Shown: positions 11,673 to 23,694 of the stretch, piece after piece
Layout of the letters: each line of letters begins with the position of its first letter
How positions within the stretch are numbered: the stretch's first letter is position 1
Origin: Siphonodentalium dalli
Lineage: Eukaryota > Mollusca > Scaphopoda > Gadilida > Siphonodentaliidae
DNA length: 64,000 nucleotides
Reading direction: 5' to 3'
Assembly: GCA_032622095.1 (NCBI GenBank)
Contig: CP136061.1
Location: 231,132,944-231,196,943 of the forward strand
The notes under the pieces: generated by a model
What the model was told of the DNA's origin: nothing
The model's database searches: none
What the model saw: the letters and a program-made list of their open reading frames with translations, nothing else
Position numbers and translations under genes: made by a program

Positions 11673-12436
11673 TCAAACTTAGACTTCATTTGCACTAGTC
11701 ATAATATCTTGCTCCCTTCGTGTCCGATAAATAACATCGCGATGCTTTATAGAATTATATTGAAACTTGGTATTGTTTTACCCCATGAGGAGACGATGTG
11801 TCGCCCACACACGTATTTTTCTCCAATCGTTAAAGGTCGATGTCACAGAACCAGGTCGTCCTCTCAATTAAGTCATCAGACACTACCCTTTGTATCCGCT
11901 CCATAGCGGTGTGTCTCACACGAGTTCAACAAAACAAGACGTGGTGGATAACCCAAGGGTGACGGTGTGTCGCGATATGTGTGCATTGTGGTTGGTCAAA
12001 GGTCAACAGTGGTATATCACACACTTTAATCGGCGGCTCCATTCATTGTTTCGACCTATTATTTATTGATCGGGTCATCATGTAGCTTTAAGACAACACA
12101 TAATGTTGTTTTCTGTGAATAAAACACTGTCAAACAGAAGATGCTGTGTGTGTGACCAATGTAAGTTATCCACTGATGTCAGGGCCCAGTTTCACGAAGC
12201 AATGACTAAAGATGATCTCAGCACAGAAACTATTATTGGACATTATTATCAAAATCCAACGATAAATACACACATAACAACTTTGAACCAAAACTCAAAT
12301 GACCACTGTTGGTACACAATATTATCTTAAATAAAAAGTGTTAGATATAATTACGAAAATGTACGTGATGCCAGAGGTTAGACCAGTGTAGGGAGCCGAT
12401 TGAATGATGTCTTGCCGTTTGTAAATTGTTCTGAGA
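11673..12436. repeat. Degenerate repeats with GACGATGTGTCGC and GGTCAAAGGTCA motifs
   Basis: GACGATGTGTCGC-like text seen twice in the preceding duplication recurs near 11,792 and 11,963, together with GGTCAAAGGTCAA and CATGTGTGCATTG phrases. This suggests diverged copies of the same unit, probably cargo of a Helitron or other mobile element. An open frame at 12,103-12,330 has no recognised domain. Confidence 0.35.
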
Positions 12437-12438
12437 TA

Positions 12439-12651
12439 CAGTAATGCTCCAAGTAATCGACTTCTTAACCACAGCAGAATTATGGGTAACTTTTCAGGAT
12501 TTAGTCGGAAATATGGCTTGTTGCGATTCATCGGAAAGCTCTTCCCGAGAGCTTTCCTATGAATGGCAACAAGCCATATTTCCGACTAAATCCTGAAAAG
12601 TTACCCATAATTCTGCTGTGGTTAAGAAGTCGATTACTTAGAGCACTACTG
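12439..12651. mobile_element. Near-perfect 213-bp palindrome flanked by TA (mariner-type MITE)
   Basis: The left arm, CAGTAATGCTCCAAGTAATC onward, and the right arm, ending GATTACTTAGAGCACTACTG, are reverse complements almost to the centre at about 12,545, where GGAAAGCTCT meets AGAGCTTTCC. TA on each side (12,437-438 and 12,652-653) fits a Tc1/mariner target duplication. It has no coding capacity. Superfamily is inferred from the TA only. Confidence 0.65.
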
Positions 12652-13128
12652 TAGCAACATATGTTACTCTATTTCCTGGCATAGTGATGACCAGATGAGA
12701 CGCGGTTAATATGTGAAGGCATGTGACGGGAAAACTAGTGTCCGATTAAAAGAACGAAACCTGGAAATGGGTAAAATGGTAAACAGATCCAATCGAGCCA
12801 TGAACATTGCCAGAATCCCGAGTACTCATATAGGGGGTGACACCCTCATTGATTGTATTTGATTAAAATGGTTCTTGCAATACATACTACTTGTTGGATC
12901 ACAAGAAGGCTTAATTGCTAATTATATTTGAGTATTTATGACTTCTCCCCGAATGTATTCCGTTATCCCTATTAAATTAGTAGAGAGAGGTGACTTATCT
13001 CTATTTGAAAGCTCTAGGATTGTCCCTGGTAACACAATTAAAACGAATCAAATCATGAGATGAGATTCTAAGTGTACATGTACGTGTGCTTGAATAAATG
13101 TCTTATAAGATTATCTATGATGTTTCAG

Positions 13129-13309
13129 CGATGCCTTCCCGAGGCGAGCTTAAAGAACCAAAACTTGTTCAGAGGGGGAAGCGCCTCTACCAACAACACG
13201 ACTCTGAGCAGCTCCCCTGTCCATAATATGTCCCGGAAAATCCACATCGATAGCATTATCACTAGTATCTGCCCTGTCGTGGCCACTATACCAGTGAAAT
13301 CTACTGAAG
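13129..13309 (+). CDS. Possible internal exon, unrecognised
   Basis: An open stretch of 181 bases lies between an acceptor-like GATGTTTCAG and a donor-like GAAG/GTAAAC. In frame it begins RCLPEASLKNQN and is rich in Ser, Thr and Asn (STNNTTLSSS), like a glycosylated linker. No domain is recognised and no partner exon was found. The opposite strand is also open and includes a hydrophobic run, so this could be chance. Confidence 0.2.
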
Positions 13310-16300
13310 GTAAACATTTCAATTCATTTGAAGTAGGGTATTCAAAAATTCACTCCCTGACTCTTGTCTGTATGTCCAATAAGCCCCCATTTGATTGCTT
13401 AACATTTCCAAACTTACATCAGTGATTTTTTGTTTGTACCCTCTGTCAATATTGTAATTTGTGTACACATAATATTAACAAGTTAAATTTTGCATAATCA
13501 GATCTGGGTATCCTTTGTCGATAACATATTATTGTTCCATGACCTCCTGTATTGTAGAGACGAGGGGTATTCCCAAATCAAGTTTGGATTATTTGAGTGG
13601 AAGCAATGCTGTTATGCGAGCTTTAAAACCAGAACTGTAGGTCAAACTTTAATATGGGTTTGGTCTGATCATTTGTTCACGTTATGGTCCTCTTTTGACT
13701 TAAATTTACCAGATTAATCATTTCAAAATAGTTTTGGTTCTATGTTTGAATTTCCTTGGATCTGACAATAGAATAGCACGGACCAATGATTGTGCACCTG
13801 CAACGGACGACTTTGTATTCTGACTATGCCCCAGTGATGTGAGGTCTGTTTAGCTCATCTCATACATTGTCTCCAGCTAGTGGAGCTATAGTCGTCATTT
13901 CTCATCCGTCCGCCCATCTGCTGTCAACATTCTTTGAACATCTCCAAAATCGGCTCATATTTGGTGTGGAGGCTGAGTGTCCTTAAAGAACTGGGTTTTT
14001 TAGATTTGTTCAAAAAGGGGCGGAACCAGAGGACTAAATTGTTTTTCTCCCAAAGAATGTAATAAATCTCCAAAAGCATCTCTGAAACTCTCAGGCTGAT
14101 TTAGCTTATTGGTCATTTAAAGAGGCCATGGGATTCAGAATTGTTGAAGTTTATCTAAAATAACATTTTGGATTAATCGAAGTATTTTTAAGTACAAATT
14201 AATGAATTATATATCTATTGCATGATCATACAACGGGGTTTCATAATAATCTTTGGTCGATAAATCAATGGGTGTCATAAACAGACAAGTTTAAGAAATC
14301 ATATGTATGAGCTTCACGATTTCGTGAGTAATTCGTCGTATTGTAACATTTGCGCCTGTGCATGCGCATCTTGAGCATATTAATGTTGCGGTCACTTGGT
14401 TAAGTCGAAGTGGGATAAAAACGCAATATGTTTATTCATTTACAGAACACAGCCTTATATATGGTGTATTACGGAAACCTATTTTAAACACAGAACACAT
14501 CTAAACGACATTTCCATGCCTGAATCCAGGATGACATTTTAATAAATATAATAGCAGAAATAAAAAACAACATTTTTCATTTAAAACAGGTTAATGATAA
14601 CACTTCACATACGTGATTTTAAGGCTCTTAGGTTTTTTTGTCAGATTTCACTGGGGATTAACATTAATAAGTTTTGTTGATGACCGTGACAGTCACTGAT
14701 TATGTTCATTCGGACGAAGACAACAGTGAGCAAGGAAATTTATAAACGTACATGTATATCTAAAATACGATCATTTTAATTCCAACAAAACCTTTTCACA
14801 GAATCCGAGTCCGTTTGTGAGACAATCGTGCTTGCCAATCGCAGTAATTATGTTGTTATCAGGTCATAGCTTTGAGCTTGTGTTTGACAAGATTCTCCCG
14901 GTTCACGACGACGAACGATTTGATTTCCACTAATAGGTAAACATTAAGGTCACATGGTGATAATAATTTAAGTGACATAATCTCATAATCATCTCCAACA
15001 TTGCATGAGGAGCTGAGAAACGACCACGAACTTATCACTATATGATGTATATGTCAGTTTTGTTGAAATTTCGAAACCTTAATCGTAACAACGAATAGGC
15101 ATAACATAGAAATAGAAAGTGCACAAATGCTAGTGACGTAGTACCCTATTCGTAATAATTATATGTCGTCGTTTATTGTCCGAAAGGTGTCTATTGTTGA
15201 TATGCCGAACACATCAACAATATTATAATTTAATTTGACGAAGTTTTACTTGACTATTTCCCCCGAAAGAGACTTGTTTCTAGCGTTTGAAAAATGTATT
15301 ACTCCGGTCTATCCGTAGCATTCCACATCACATTCTCCGAACTCTTATAAACATCTTCTCTGTACTGGTGTTAACCACAAATTCGAGTGGTCGATTTCTT
15401 TTGGGGAGATTCATGAAGAGTTCGCGATTGCTGGAACAAATAATGTCACCAGGTGTCGGTGTGTGATTTTTTTTCCTCATATATGTCCCAATAAATTGGC
15501 TATTATATAGCACTGGAATTGGGTCGGGATATGGATAAAAAAAGGTTTTGGTAGATTCGTCGCGAAAATTGTAAATACCGCCAATCGCACGCAAATATCG
15601 TAAGCTAAGTATAATCACCATATTAAAAATCAGAGAATATTCATTGCTACATCAGTGTAAAATCAATTCATGCGTCAAAAGCAGTTTTTTGTGTCAAAAA
15701 TTTGATTAATTTGAGTGGTGTCTACTCTTGTTCCTGCTCCGAACTGTGTTTGTCCTCCGAGTATCCGATTCCGATTACAGTGCGTGATTTCAAAACATCT
15801 CCGGACTTCAAAAGGCGATTCCTGCAAAAGTGTATACCGCGTTCTTTAAAGCCACGTGGGCCGTTTGCGCTCCAAAGTACACATAATAATATTCGCTTTT
15901 TAATTTGTTCCGGTATCGAAATAGGTCGACAAATACTTGGACTACCTTCCTACTGGCATTATCTTATCCCAGAAAGACGCATTGAAGTCATAAAAATACA
16001 TCTTTGAACACGTTGTTTGGGTCCTAAACAGTAAACAAGCATTTTGCACGACATGGAACAGAAAAGAGCTTTCCGTGTTAGTTTATTCTAATGTGCATAT
16101 TGCAGAAATAAAGAGAGTTTGTTTCACTTCTGTCCGAAAAAATTAAAACAGCTGTAAAATGGCTATAACCATGGGAAGTATCTTTTTAGACGTTTTTATA
16201 TTTATTATTGATAGTTCTCCATTTAGTAATGACAATAAGAACAAGGTCAAGCTATGTTTTCATGTACGTGTTCATGATAGTTGTGTTACAGTATGTTATG

Positions 16301-17004
16301 CTATTTTGCATGAACCAACATCGAATGCCGTCAGTCCCTTTATACATGTACAAGTTAACAGTATCTTAAATTAATGGGCAAAACTCTATATTCAATTTTA
16401 TCTGTTGCCTAGAAGGGCGCTCACCAAGTACTATAGAACATTGATCACTTTATGTTACAAATTAGCCCACTTCATTTTGGCCATATGGTTTTGTGTAACA
16501 TTCATAATCGAACCAAGCAACAGAGTTATGCCGCATCCATCGGCAAAACAGTGTACGCATGCTATTTTGCTCACTACTGTATTTGCCAGAACATTTATTC
16601 AAAATGATATCAATAATGTGTTTTGTTTAATACCAAGAAAATAAGGTAGAGCTTCCAAGGTTCTGACATTGCTACTGCAAATAAAGAATAAAGAAATCCC
16701 AGCGCCCAGTATATGATTATACTCAAAGCTGTCTGTGTTTTAGAGTTATCTTTCGCTACGGAAAACACACATGGCCACGATGTTACGGAAGATGTTTACA
16801 ACAATGGTTTCAACATTGTCATCTCGTCACTGGAGGATTTTTGATAATGATATACAAGTTTTTAAACAAAATATATATTTTTCGGTTTCGATAATCAATT
16901 AACATATAGTTATGGAAACGAAACATAAATAATCTACAATAGAGCAGGATACAAGTAGGCGCTGACATGTCCCTTTTGAGCTCATTTGTTTCATGGTCAG
17001 TAAA
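13310..17004. other. No recognised gene; 3' flank of the lectin gene at the right end
   Basis: Frames at 15,328-15,621 (minus) and 15,702-16,007 (plus) are the longest, and neither has a known motif. The lectin gene ends at 17,005. A minus-strand AATAAA (TTTATT on plus, near 16,594) is a possible but distant polyadenylation signal. Confidence 0.4.
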
Positions 17005-17243
17005 TCAAGCCACTGTCATCAATTTGAATGTAGCTGATCCATCGGATGAAGGGACTCCCCCGGTGGCTAGAGTGTATTCTGTGCAGGCTTGTCCTTGGAA
17101 GTGGAACCCGGCGCATTTCTCCTTCCTCGCGCATATTGCTGCGCAATCTTCCGGACAAGAGGCACCAGGGATGACTGTGGTAGCCGTGAGGCTAGAGTTT
17201 GAACGGACCAGATGAGCTACCGATGTGTCCACCATCACTTCCC
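17005..17243 (-). CDS. Lectin gene exon 4: PAN/apple-like cysteine-rich C-terminus
   Basis: The last coding exon opens after the acceptor TTTGATTGTAG at 17,244-17,245 and ends at a TGA (17,005-17,007). With the G carried over from exon 3 it encodes residues 175-253. Five cysteines (204, 208, 212, 218, 228) follow the pattern C-x3-C-x3-C-x5-C-x9-C, with CAGFHFQGQAC at the end. This resembles PAN/apple modules, which mediate protein or carbohydrate contacts outside the cell. The segment is short for a full apple domain, so I call it PAN-like. NSS at 190-192 is a possible N-glycosylation site. Confidence 0.7.
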
Positions 17244-17551
17244 CTACAATCAAAGTCGGGTTTTAAATGGCATACATGCAGGCGATACTGCTCTGCCAAT
17301 AAATTTACTGATAATTACACATCAGTACTCAGGTGCATAAGTAACTAGAAAAATCAACAAGACTCGATCCAGCAATCCAGCTAACATTTTCAAAGAAATG
17401 AAGTTCCATAAACTAACAACTCGTGTCACCGTATACAGGCGAAATATTTCCGGAACACCTGCTGTCACAGTGGAGTGATCAGTTGATCACTGCATGTACT
17501 CTGTTCGCTAGCCAATCAAAACGACGAATTCACGACACATTTTTTTTCACG

Positions 17552-17592
17552 ATAAATTTTCTATAACTGCGATACGCGGTTATAGAATTTAT
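17552..17592. repeat. Short hairpin in intron 3
   Basis: ATAAATTTTCTATAAC and GTTATAGAATTTAT are near-inverted around GCGATACGC. A second small palindrome, AGTGATCAGTTGATCACT, lies just upstream near 17,474. Both are within intron 3 of the lectin gene. They may be remnants of a palindromic element. Confidence 0.4.
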
Positions 17593-17962
17593 CTTCAAAC
17601 TTTTCGGTTATAACTGCATAACTTTAAATGAAACAAGAGTTATATCTTAAATATATGAATTGCTTGGTTTGTGTATTATTCGCAGCAAATGTGCATTTGA
17701 ATGTTTTGTGTGGGAAGAATCAGCCGTTGACTCTTTTAATCCGTTCCAATATAGGAAATGATACTGAATCACTGGAAAATTTCAAGGTCATCACAAGTCT
17801 GGTCATTGTCTCAGTGCCATCAGCTGGTTGATAATTGTTAATAATAACGATGGGCGATTGAGTCACGAATTCAGCGTGGTGCACATTTTAATCTTCTTCG
17901 ATTTTCCAAGGCCGCTCTTTATCCAGGATTGTGATTAGGATTCTTTATATTCCAAGTCTTAC

Positions 17963-18208
17963 CTGACATTGCTGGTCCACCGTAGAATTCAGCTTCGCAC
18001 ATCGTCAGTCTGTTGCTGTTTCCCCATATCATCACGCGGACGTATCTACCCGTTACCGGAGACGTGCAACTGAAGCTCACTTCCTGGCCGTCTGTACCGA
18101 CCCCGGGAAACCAATAGCATCTCTGGTTGAACTCAACCTGATTGAATGTAGGTGGTGTAGTCGTGATTGCCATGGCGACATCAACCGTGAAGTTCGTCAG
18201 TCGTTGGG
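17963..18208 (-). CDS. Lectin gene exon 3: C-terminal half of the fucolectin (F5/8C-type) domain
   Basis: This exon is bounded by the acceptor CTTATTTCAG and the donor TCAG/GTAAGA and encodes residues 93-174 in phase 1. It begins AQRLTNFTVDV, completing the R-x-D-x4-R motif begun in exon 2. It holds C123 in RCYWFPG, C140 in VSFSC, then GRYVRV (146-151) and LTMCEAEFYG (160-169), the usual close of fucolectin/F5-8C domains. Such domains bind fucose or other glycans on cell surfaces or microbes. Length and cysteine spacing look normal, with no frameshift. Confidence 0.85.
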
Positions 18209-19911
18209 CTGAAATAAGCGATGATAACAGAACAATTTACTGTCGATTCGGATTGAGAGCATTATGGATGTATACCACGTAGTTGCTATGGAAATGATAA
18301 ACTAAGAATAATTCGGGTATTTAACTAGTATAGGCGCAACCAACTTACAGCGCATCACAGACCTTGCGAAGTGACTTGTATGAATAGTTGTTGAGATTCA
18401 TATTGAAAAACATCTTCTAACTTCGTCGATTAAGCATAAACAGGCTATTCAATATTTCATAAGATACGCACAAGTAGCGATAGTCGACCTTTCCACATCC
18501 GCCACTAGTTCTGTTCTGTCTGTTCTCTAGACGTCTTATCTCCTTGCATCCGTGAGCTCCTCCCACCAGTTAATGCATGTGGAAAGCCCCAAGCCCCCCC
18601 CCCCCCACTCGAAACGTTTTAGGACTAGCATAATCACCATGTCCGCCTCAGTGATCATGTATCGGTGTGTCCGTATATTGTGTCCGTGTGTTCGATCGGA
18701 TTGCTCTGATCACAACTTTGACAACATTTATCAGAATTTTCGACTGTGAAATAGCAGTTTTTTATTGTCCGGATGAGAACTTGAGCAATAATCAACAAAG
18801 TGTCTTGATGTGAGAAGTCACAGGTCAACTTCGATTTGGGTCATGGTCCCATGAATTTTGACAGTTATGCACCTTTTTCGACTTGGAAATCACATTATTT
18901 CAAGTTCGAATGTGGTTATGGTCCGTTGTTTTTGACGGAGATATTCCTCTTTTCCGACTTCGAAACAATAATTTTCTTGTTGTATAAAAGCTAACTTGGG
19001 CAATCTTCAAACGAATTCCTTGATAGTTTGCGTTTGATTCACCTGTGATAACACGCAGGTCATCGTCAAGATTGAATCAATTTCTTTTGCCAGACAATTA
19101 CTTCCCGGGGGACGTGGGATCCGCCACTTTTTGTTTAAAACTGATCCTAATATGGTGCATGTAGTCATCTCACTGACGACTGTATAAACCACTATGGAAC
19201 ATTCCATAGATTGTGTTTGGAAATAGAACATAGGTGTCTCACTACGGAATAATATTTTCCCACTGAGTTACATGTAAATATGTGTACTTTGAAAGTGCTT
19301 TGGGTGTCTTCCCGCCCTTGGTAAAATATTTCAACAGTTGGATGTTTCATATATGCCACCACTTTAGTTTAAAATATTCAGACAAAAACATAGGCAGCAA
19401 TTGTTCTTCAAAGTAATACCTTGCTGGTGTAATTAAGACTAAAAATGCACAACGTGATGATGGATAGCTTATGGAACCAGTTCGAAAATTCCAACCAAGT
19501 GTGTTTCAGTGATGTGATATGAAGCTTGGAATTGAAGTTGGTATCCAATGGACATTTTAGTCACCTCGTATCTGGGGCGAAGTTAGACATCTATCAGTCT
19601 AAACCTCGCAACCACATGTAGTTCTCTCCACATACTAAAATAAAGCACATAATGTCAGCTAATCAATGATTCTCAGCTACGCACGGAAATGATTAATGTC
19701 GCCACAAAAGTACAGGTATGTGTTGATTGTGGCAAATTTCAAAGATTATGACTGCCTCTGTACATCTCAAAATGCATTGCATCTCATGTCCTTTCAAATG
19801 CGACAAGTAAATCCATAAATGGTAATATTCCGGGGACCACAAACATCGATAGCACTTAGTCCATAATCGTGCATATATAGAACAATTTACATCGCAGCAC
19901 AATTAAGTACA

Positions 19912-20311
19912 TTAACCCTTTACCCAACAGAAGGGCCCTGTGCCAATGCATTCTCTTATATATGCGAGTCGACCATAGGTCGCCTCGCATATATAAGAGA
20001 ATGCATTGGCTTAACACATTAAAAATTATAAAATTGTTAAAGAATGTAAGAAAAAATGGTAAAAAGTGTTAAAAAAAGATTTTTTTTAGGCCAATGCATT
20101 CTCTTATATATGCGAGGCGACCTATGGTCGACTCGCATATATAAGAGAATGCATTGGCACAGGGCATAACTGTAACCATCACAATGTGGTCAAGGAGCCG
20201 GTTCCAATGATATCCATATTTGTATGGTTCTATTGAGACAGACCGAAGATATTTTAGGCTGTTGAAGCTTTATTTGGCCGGTTTTGGCCGGTTTGTTGGG
20301 TAAAGGGTTAA
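19912..20311. mobile_element. TTAA-flanked non-autonomous element, family I (copy 2)
   Basis: TTAACCCTTTACCCAACA at the left and TGTTGGGTAAAGGGTTAA at the right are exact inverted ends with the TTAA target. The interior has the same two opposed 69-bp hairpins as the copy at 75-484, and very high identity overall. It lies in intron 2 of the lectin gene. It is non-coding. Confidence 0.8.
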
Positions 20312-21367
20312 AGCAACAAATTAATCTAAGTGTCTATTATTCATCTCTCGTTGGTTGTTGAGGACATATAGGCAGAGGACAGACAATAGAAACTGCAGAA
20401 GGAATCCTATATACATGTACATTGGTAGGAAATATTTAGGTAATAAGTTACAAACGACCTGTTATCTGAACATTTCCTAAGGGAACTACTCATCAATTAG
20501 TGTTTAGAATGGAATGTGTTAAAATACATCCTGTTACTGTAGTGTGGCAAATGCTGTCAGGGACAGGGTTTGTGGCCACAACATGGGGCCAAAGTTTTAA
20601 AGAATTGAAAGTTTAATGGATAGCACAAACTCAGTTTGACGTTTCATGACAACCATGGGTTGCAATTGTTTGGATAGTTTGAATTTCCAACAAGAATTTG
20701 CTGTAAAATTTCAGACCAAAAAAATCGAATATATTCCAACTGTTGTTAAACTTGACTCAATCAGTTTAAAAATTCCCAACTAAATTTGATATATTGGAAA
20801 ACTGACAGATCTAATGTTAATTTGCCCAAATCAATCGCATATTTGAATTCAAGTCTCCCACTAATTTTCAATGTTTAAGTCAATAATTTGATTATTATTT
20901 TTGCATTGAAAATGAACTCGGTGACCTGCTTGCTATCCAGCACTCATCATTCTGATCGTTGATTGGTTCAACAGGCAGCTGTCCCATTTTGTCTACCGCG
21001 AAACCGCTTCGTAAATATTTTTTTTTAGATATAGGAAAGGAGCTCGAGTGGAGACTGGGAAGAAATTATGCGATTTATTTGGGCAGATTAACGTTAGAAT
21101 TGTCAATATACATCGAGAGGTTTCGTACAAAATGTTGGTTTATATTGATAAATTCTGTGTTTGGAATCGGCGGTGGGTTTTATCTGCGGATGCATGTTTA
21201 TTTATATTGATTGTATTTGACGTTATAGCACACATATAGTAATGCAAAAAAATTTCACCGGAAGTCCACATACTATTGTAAATAATATACATATTGTAAA
21301 TGTTTTTCTCCATACCTTTATTTATAAGGTGATGGGAATAAAGAATTGAATTGTAATTTGTAAAGTA
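20312..21367. other. Intron 2 sequence; possible LINE 3' tail at its end
   Basis: No exon is recognised. GGTGATGGGAATAAAGAATT followed by GAATTGTAATTTG (about 21,331-21,362) resembles the 3' ends of CR1-like LINEs, but no coding part is attached. Open frames at 20,959 and 21,048 have no domain. Confidence 0.35.
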
Positions 21368-21375
21368 TGTTCAAG

Positions 21376-21809
21376 CAAGCCTGAATTTAGTGTGCTTGAC
21401 ATTTGCAGAGTGAGGTCCACAGAGGGTGAATTTAGTGACGCTATACCGCATAGCGGACTAGCATCACCAAATTCACCCTGTGGGGATCTCATTATGCATG
21501 GCCCCATCTGCTATGGGAGACATAGACTCAGACTGAAGTTCCCAAATGGTGAATAGTGTGATGTACACCCACTGGGAACCTCGATTTGTCGTCTGCCTAT
21601 TTGGGGACATAAAGCAACTAAACTAAAAAGAAATAGAATCTATATGAAGAGGTTTCTGTAGAAATTTGACAGTAAAGAAACTTTCCAGAGAAGATGAGGC
21701 CTAAGCAGAATGAGGTCCCCCAGAGGGTGAATTTATTTATGCTAAATTCACCCTCTGGGGACCTCATTCTGCAAATGACAGGCACACTAACCTACTAAAC
21801 TCAGGCTTG
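21376..21809. mobile_element. Fold-back element with 8-bp target duplication TGTTCAAG
   Basis: TGTTCAAG occurs immediately outside both ends (21,368-21,375 and 21,810-21,817). The ends are CAAGCCTGAATTTAGT and its inverse ACTAAACTCAGGCTTG. Each arm carries its own hairpin built on GAGGTCC and AGAGGGTGAATTTA, so the structure is nested. The 8-bp duplication points to the hAT or P superfamilies; the termini are not classic hAT (no CAGNG). It is non-coding, in intron 2. Confidence 0.7.
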
Positions 21810-22295
21810 TGTTCAAGTAGCCGGTGATCGGCATGATTATTTTGTTTATCGTCTGATTTTTGGGTTTTGAACAGTTTATTCCAGGATTGCGTACCAGATT
21901 TGTCAAATGTAGCTTTTAATCGAGCGTTGTAATATTAGGGATATGTTTAGGCGTGTGCGGGTTATGATCATTCAGATATAATATCATGGATAAACCGCAT
22001 TTATGATAAAGTTCAATTTTGAAGAAATTCTTGGTAATTGAAATCAGTAAAGTGTTATGGAATTTTAATTTACAACTGATTGAACACTCTTTAATGTGTG
22101 ATTTTAATCATAGGTACCAAATTGATTACAAAATCGAGACAGATATACTTTGAGAAAATCCATTTTGAAATTTCACGAATTTTTGGAACAACGAGCGTCT
22201 GGGGCATTAAAATGGTCGATTAGTGTGCAGTTTGTTTTTGCGACATTTGTCATCGTACATGTCACGTATCAATGATTCAAAAAGCTGTCATTGCA

Positions 22296-22566
22296 TTAAT
22301 CCTTTATACACGAAAGCGTCATTAATGAGTTGTTATCCCATAGGAAATGTCCAGATATTAAGTTCATGGATTATCCCAATAATATAGCTGGCCATAATCC
22401 ATGAACTTATTATCTAAACATTTCCCTCAATCAATAGGCCTCATTCTGTTATTAATCTGTCGTCTGCTTTTATCACCTTAACATCCATCCAAATCAACAA
22501 TAAACCATTCCGGTGTTATATTTTTAACTGACTGATAATCCGTGCATTTAGTATAGAACGGATTAA
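22296..22566. mobile_element. TTAA-flanked element, family III (copy 1)
   Basis: TTAA at both ends with left terminus TCCTTTATACACGAAAGCG and right terminus TTTAGTATAGAACGGA. It shares GTTATCCCATRGGAAATG, GAACTTATTATCTAAACATT and TCTGTCGTCT with the copy at 23,477-23,694. An extra inverted segment (TTCATGGATTA and TAATCCATGAA) is present only here. It is non-coding. Confidence 0.65.
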
Positions 22567-23032
22567 ACTCCCAAGATGCATCTCATTCACCCTGTGCCAA
22601 TGCATTCTCTTAAAAATGCGATTCGACCATATGTCGCTTCGAATATATAAAAGAATGCATTGGCCTAACAAATTTTATACTGTTTTTTATAATTGTAAAA
22701 ATATATAAGAAAAAAAATGAAGAAAAAAAACGAAAACTATTGTTAAAGAATGTAAGAAATAATGAAAGAAAATGATAAAAATTGTTAACGAATGTAAAAA
22801 ATGATAAAAATTTATAAAGAATGTAAGAAAAAATGATAAAAGAAATAATAAAAATGATAAAATTGTTAAAGATTATAAGAATAAACGATAAAAAATTGTT
22901 ATAGAATGTAGGAAAAAATTATAAAAAATGATGAAAATTGTTAAAGAATGTAAGACAAATTGATGATAAAAATGTTTTAGGCCAATGGATTCTGTTATAT
23001 TATTTATTAAACCCCCAAGATGTGTCTCATTC
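22562..23032. repeat. Decayed family I hairpin core with A-rich expansion, between 27-bp direct repeats
   Basis: GCCAATGCATTCTCTTA with a decayed hairpin lies at about 22,594-22,664, and GGCCAATGGATTCTG reappears at about 22,980. Between them a GTTAAAGAATGTAAGAAAAAAT-like phrase is reiterated about seven times with changes. The block is bordered by two imperfect 27-bp repeats (22,562-22,588 and 23,006-23,032), both containing CCAAGATG and TCTCATTC. It ends 37 bp from the exon 2 donor. Confidence 0.65.
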
Positions 23033-23068
23033 TTTGAAATGTCATCATACCAAACTCATAGAACTCAC

Positions 23069-23299
23069 CACAGCAGTCGGCCCTGTTCACAATCAATCCG
23101 CCCGTGATCGTGTACGTCCCACCAAGGTCGACAACCCACCAAGGGTAAGCCTGTGTTCTCGTCTCCGTGCACGAAAGGGACCAGTATCCAGCTGCTCTGT
23201 TCCCGTCGACACCATGGCTAGGAATTCCATTACCAGAATACAGTGATGATTGCCAGGTGTTACCACCGAGTGCCACATTAGTCTGAGCATTTACCAAAT
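23069..23299 (-). CDS. Lectin gene exon 2: N-terminal half of the fucolectin (F5/8C-type) domain
   Basis: The exon starts after the acceptor CCTTTACAG and ends at the donor TGTG/GTGAGT: 231 bases, phase 1 on both sides, residues 16-92. It contains NVALGGNTWQSS (the usual domain opening), HGVDGN, SLSCTETR, PWWVVDLGG and VNRADCC. Together with exon 3 the motif R88-A-D90-x4-R95 matches the second part of the known fucose-binding signature H-x24-R-x-D-x4-R/K. The residue 25 before R88 is Arg63 rather than His. No stop or frameshift is present. The domain is split here from exon 3 by a 4.9 kb intron. Confidence 0.85.
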
Positions 23300-23476
23300 C
23301 TGTAAAGGTAAAAGTTTCAAATCGTCATCATTGGTTCGATCTTAGTTTACATCCTTTGCCAAATTTAAGTTGAGTCGAATTACATGTATGTTTCAACTCC
23401 TACCCCCACTACCAATTTGGGAGGGCTATCGGAAACATTGAATATTGAATAAACGAAATAGAAATTACAACGATAA

Positions 23477-23694
23477 TTAACCCTTTCTATACTAACGCAT
23501 CATTTACGAGTAGTTATCCCATGGGAAATGATTGTTGAACTTATTATCTAAACATTTCCCTCAATACCTAGGACTCCTTCTGCACTTTTATTTATCTGTC
23601 GTCTTCTTTTATATCCTTCCAAATCAATAATAGACCATTCCTATGTACACTTTATAAATCACTATGAGAATCCATTTAGTATAGAAAGAGTTAA
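23477..23694. mobile_element. TTAA-flanked element, family III (copy 2)
   Basis: TTAACCCTTTCTATACTAA at the left and TTTAGTATAGAAAGAGTTAA at the right are clear inverted ends with TTAA targets. The interior matches the copy at 22,296-22,566. It lies in intron 1 of the lectin gene, 178 bp upstream of exon 2. It is non-coding. Confidence 0.75.

Noticed and set aside
15328-16007. Pair of divergent ~100-codon frames
   Set aside because: No motif, no convincing splice or start signals, and no similarity to known families that I can recognise.
19007-19231. Possible extra exon in intron 2 of the lectin gene
   Set aside because: The frame has cysteines but no F5/8C or PAN pattern, and exons 2 and 3 already join in phase without it.
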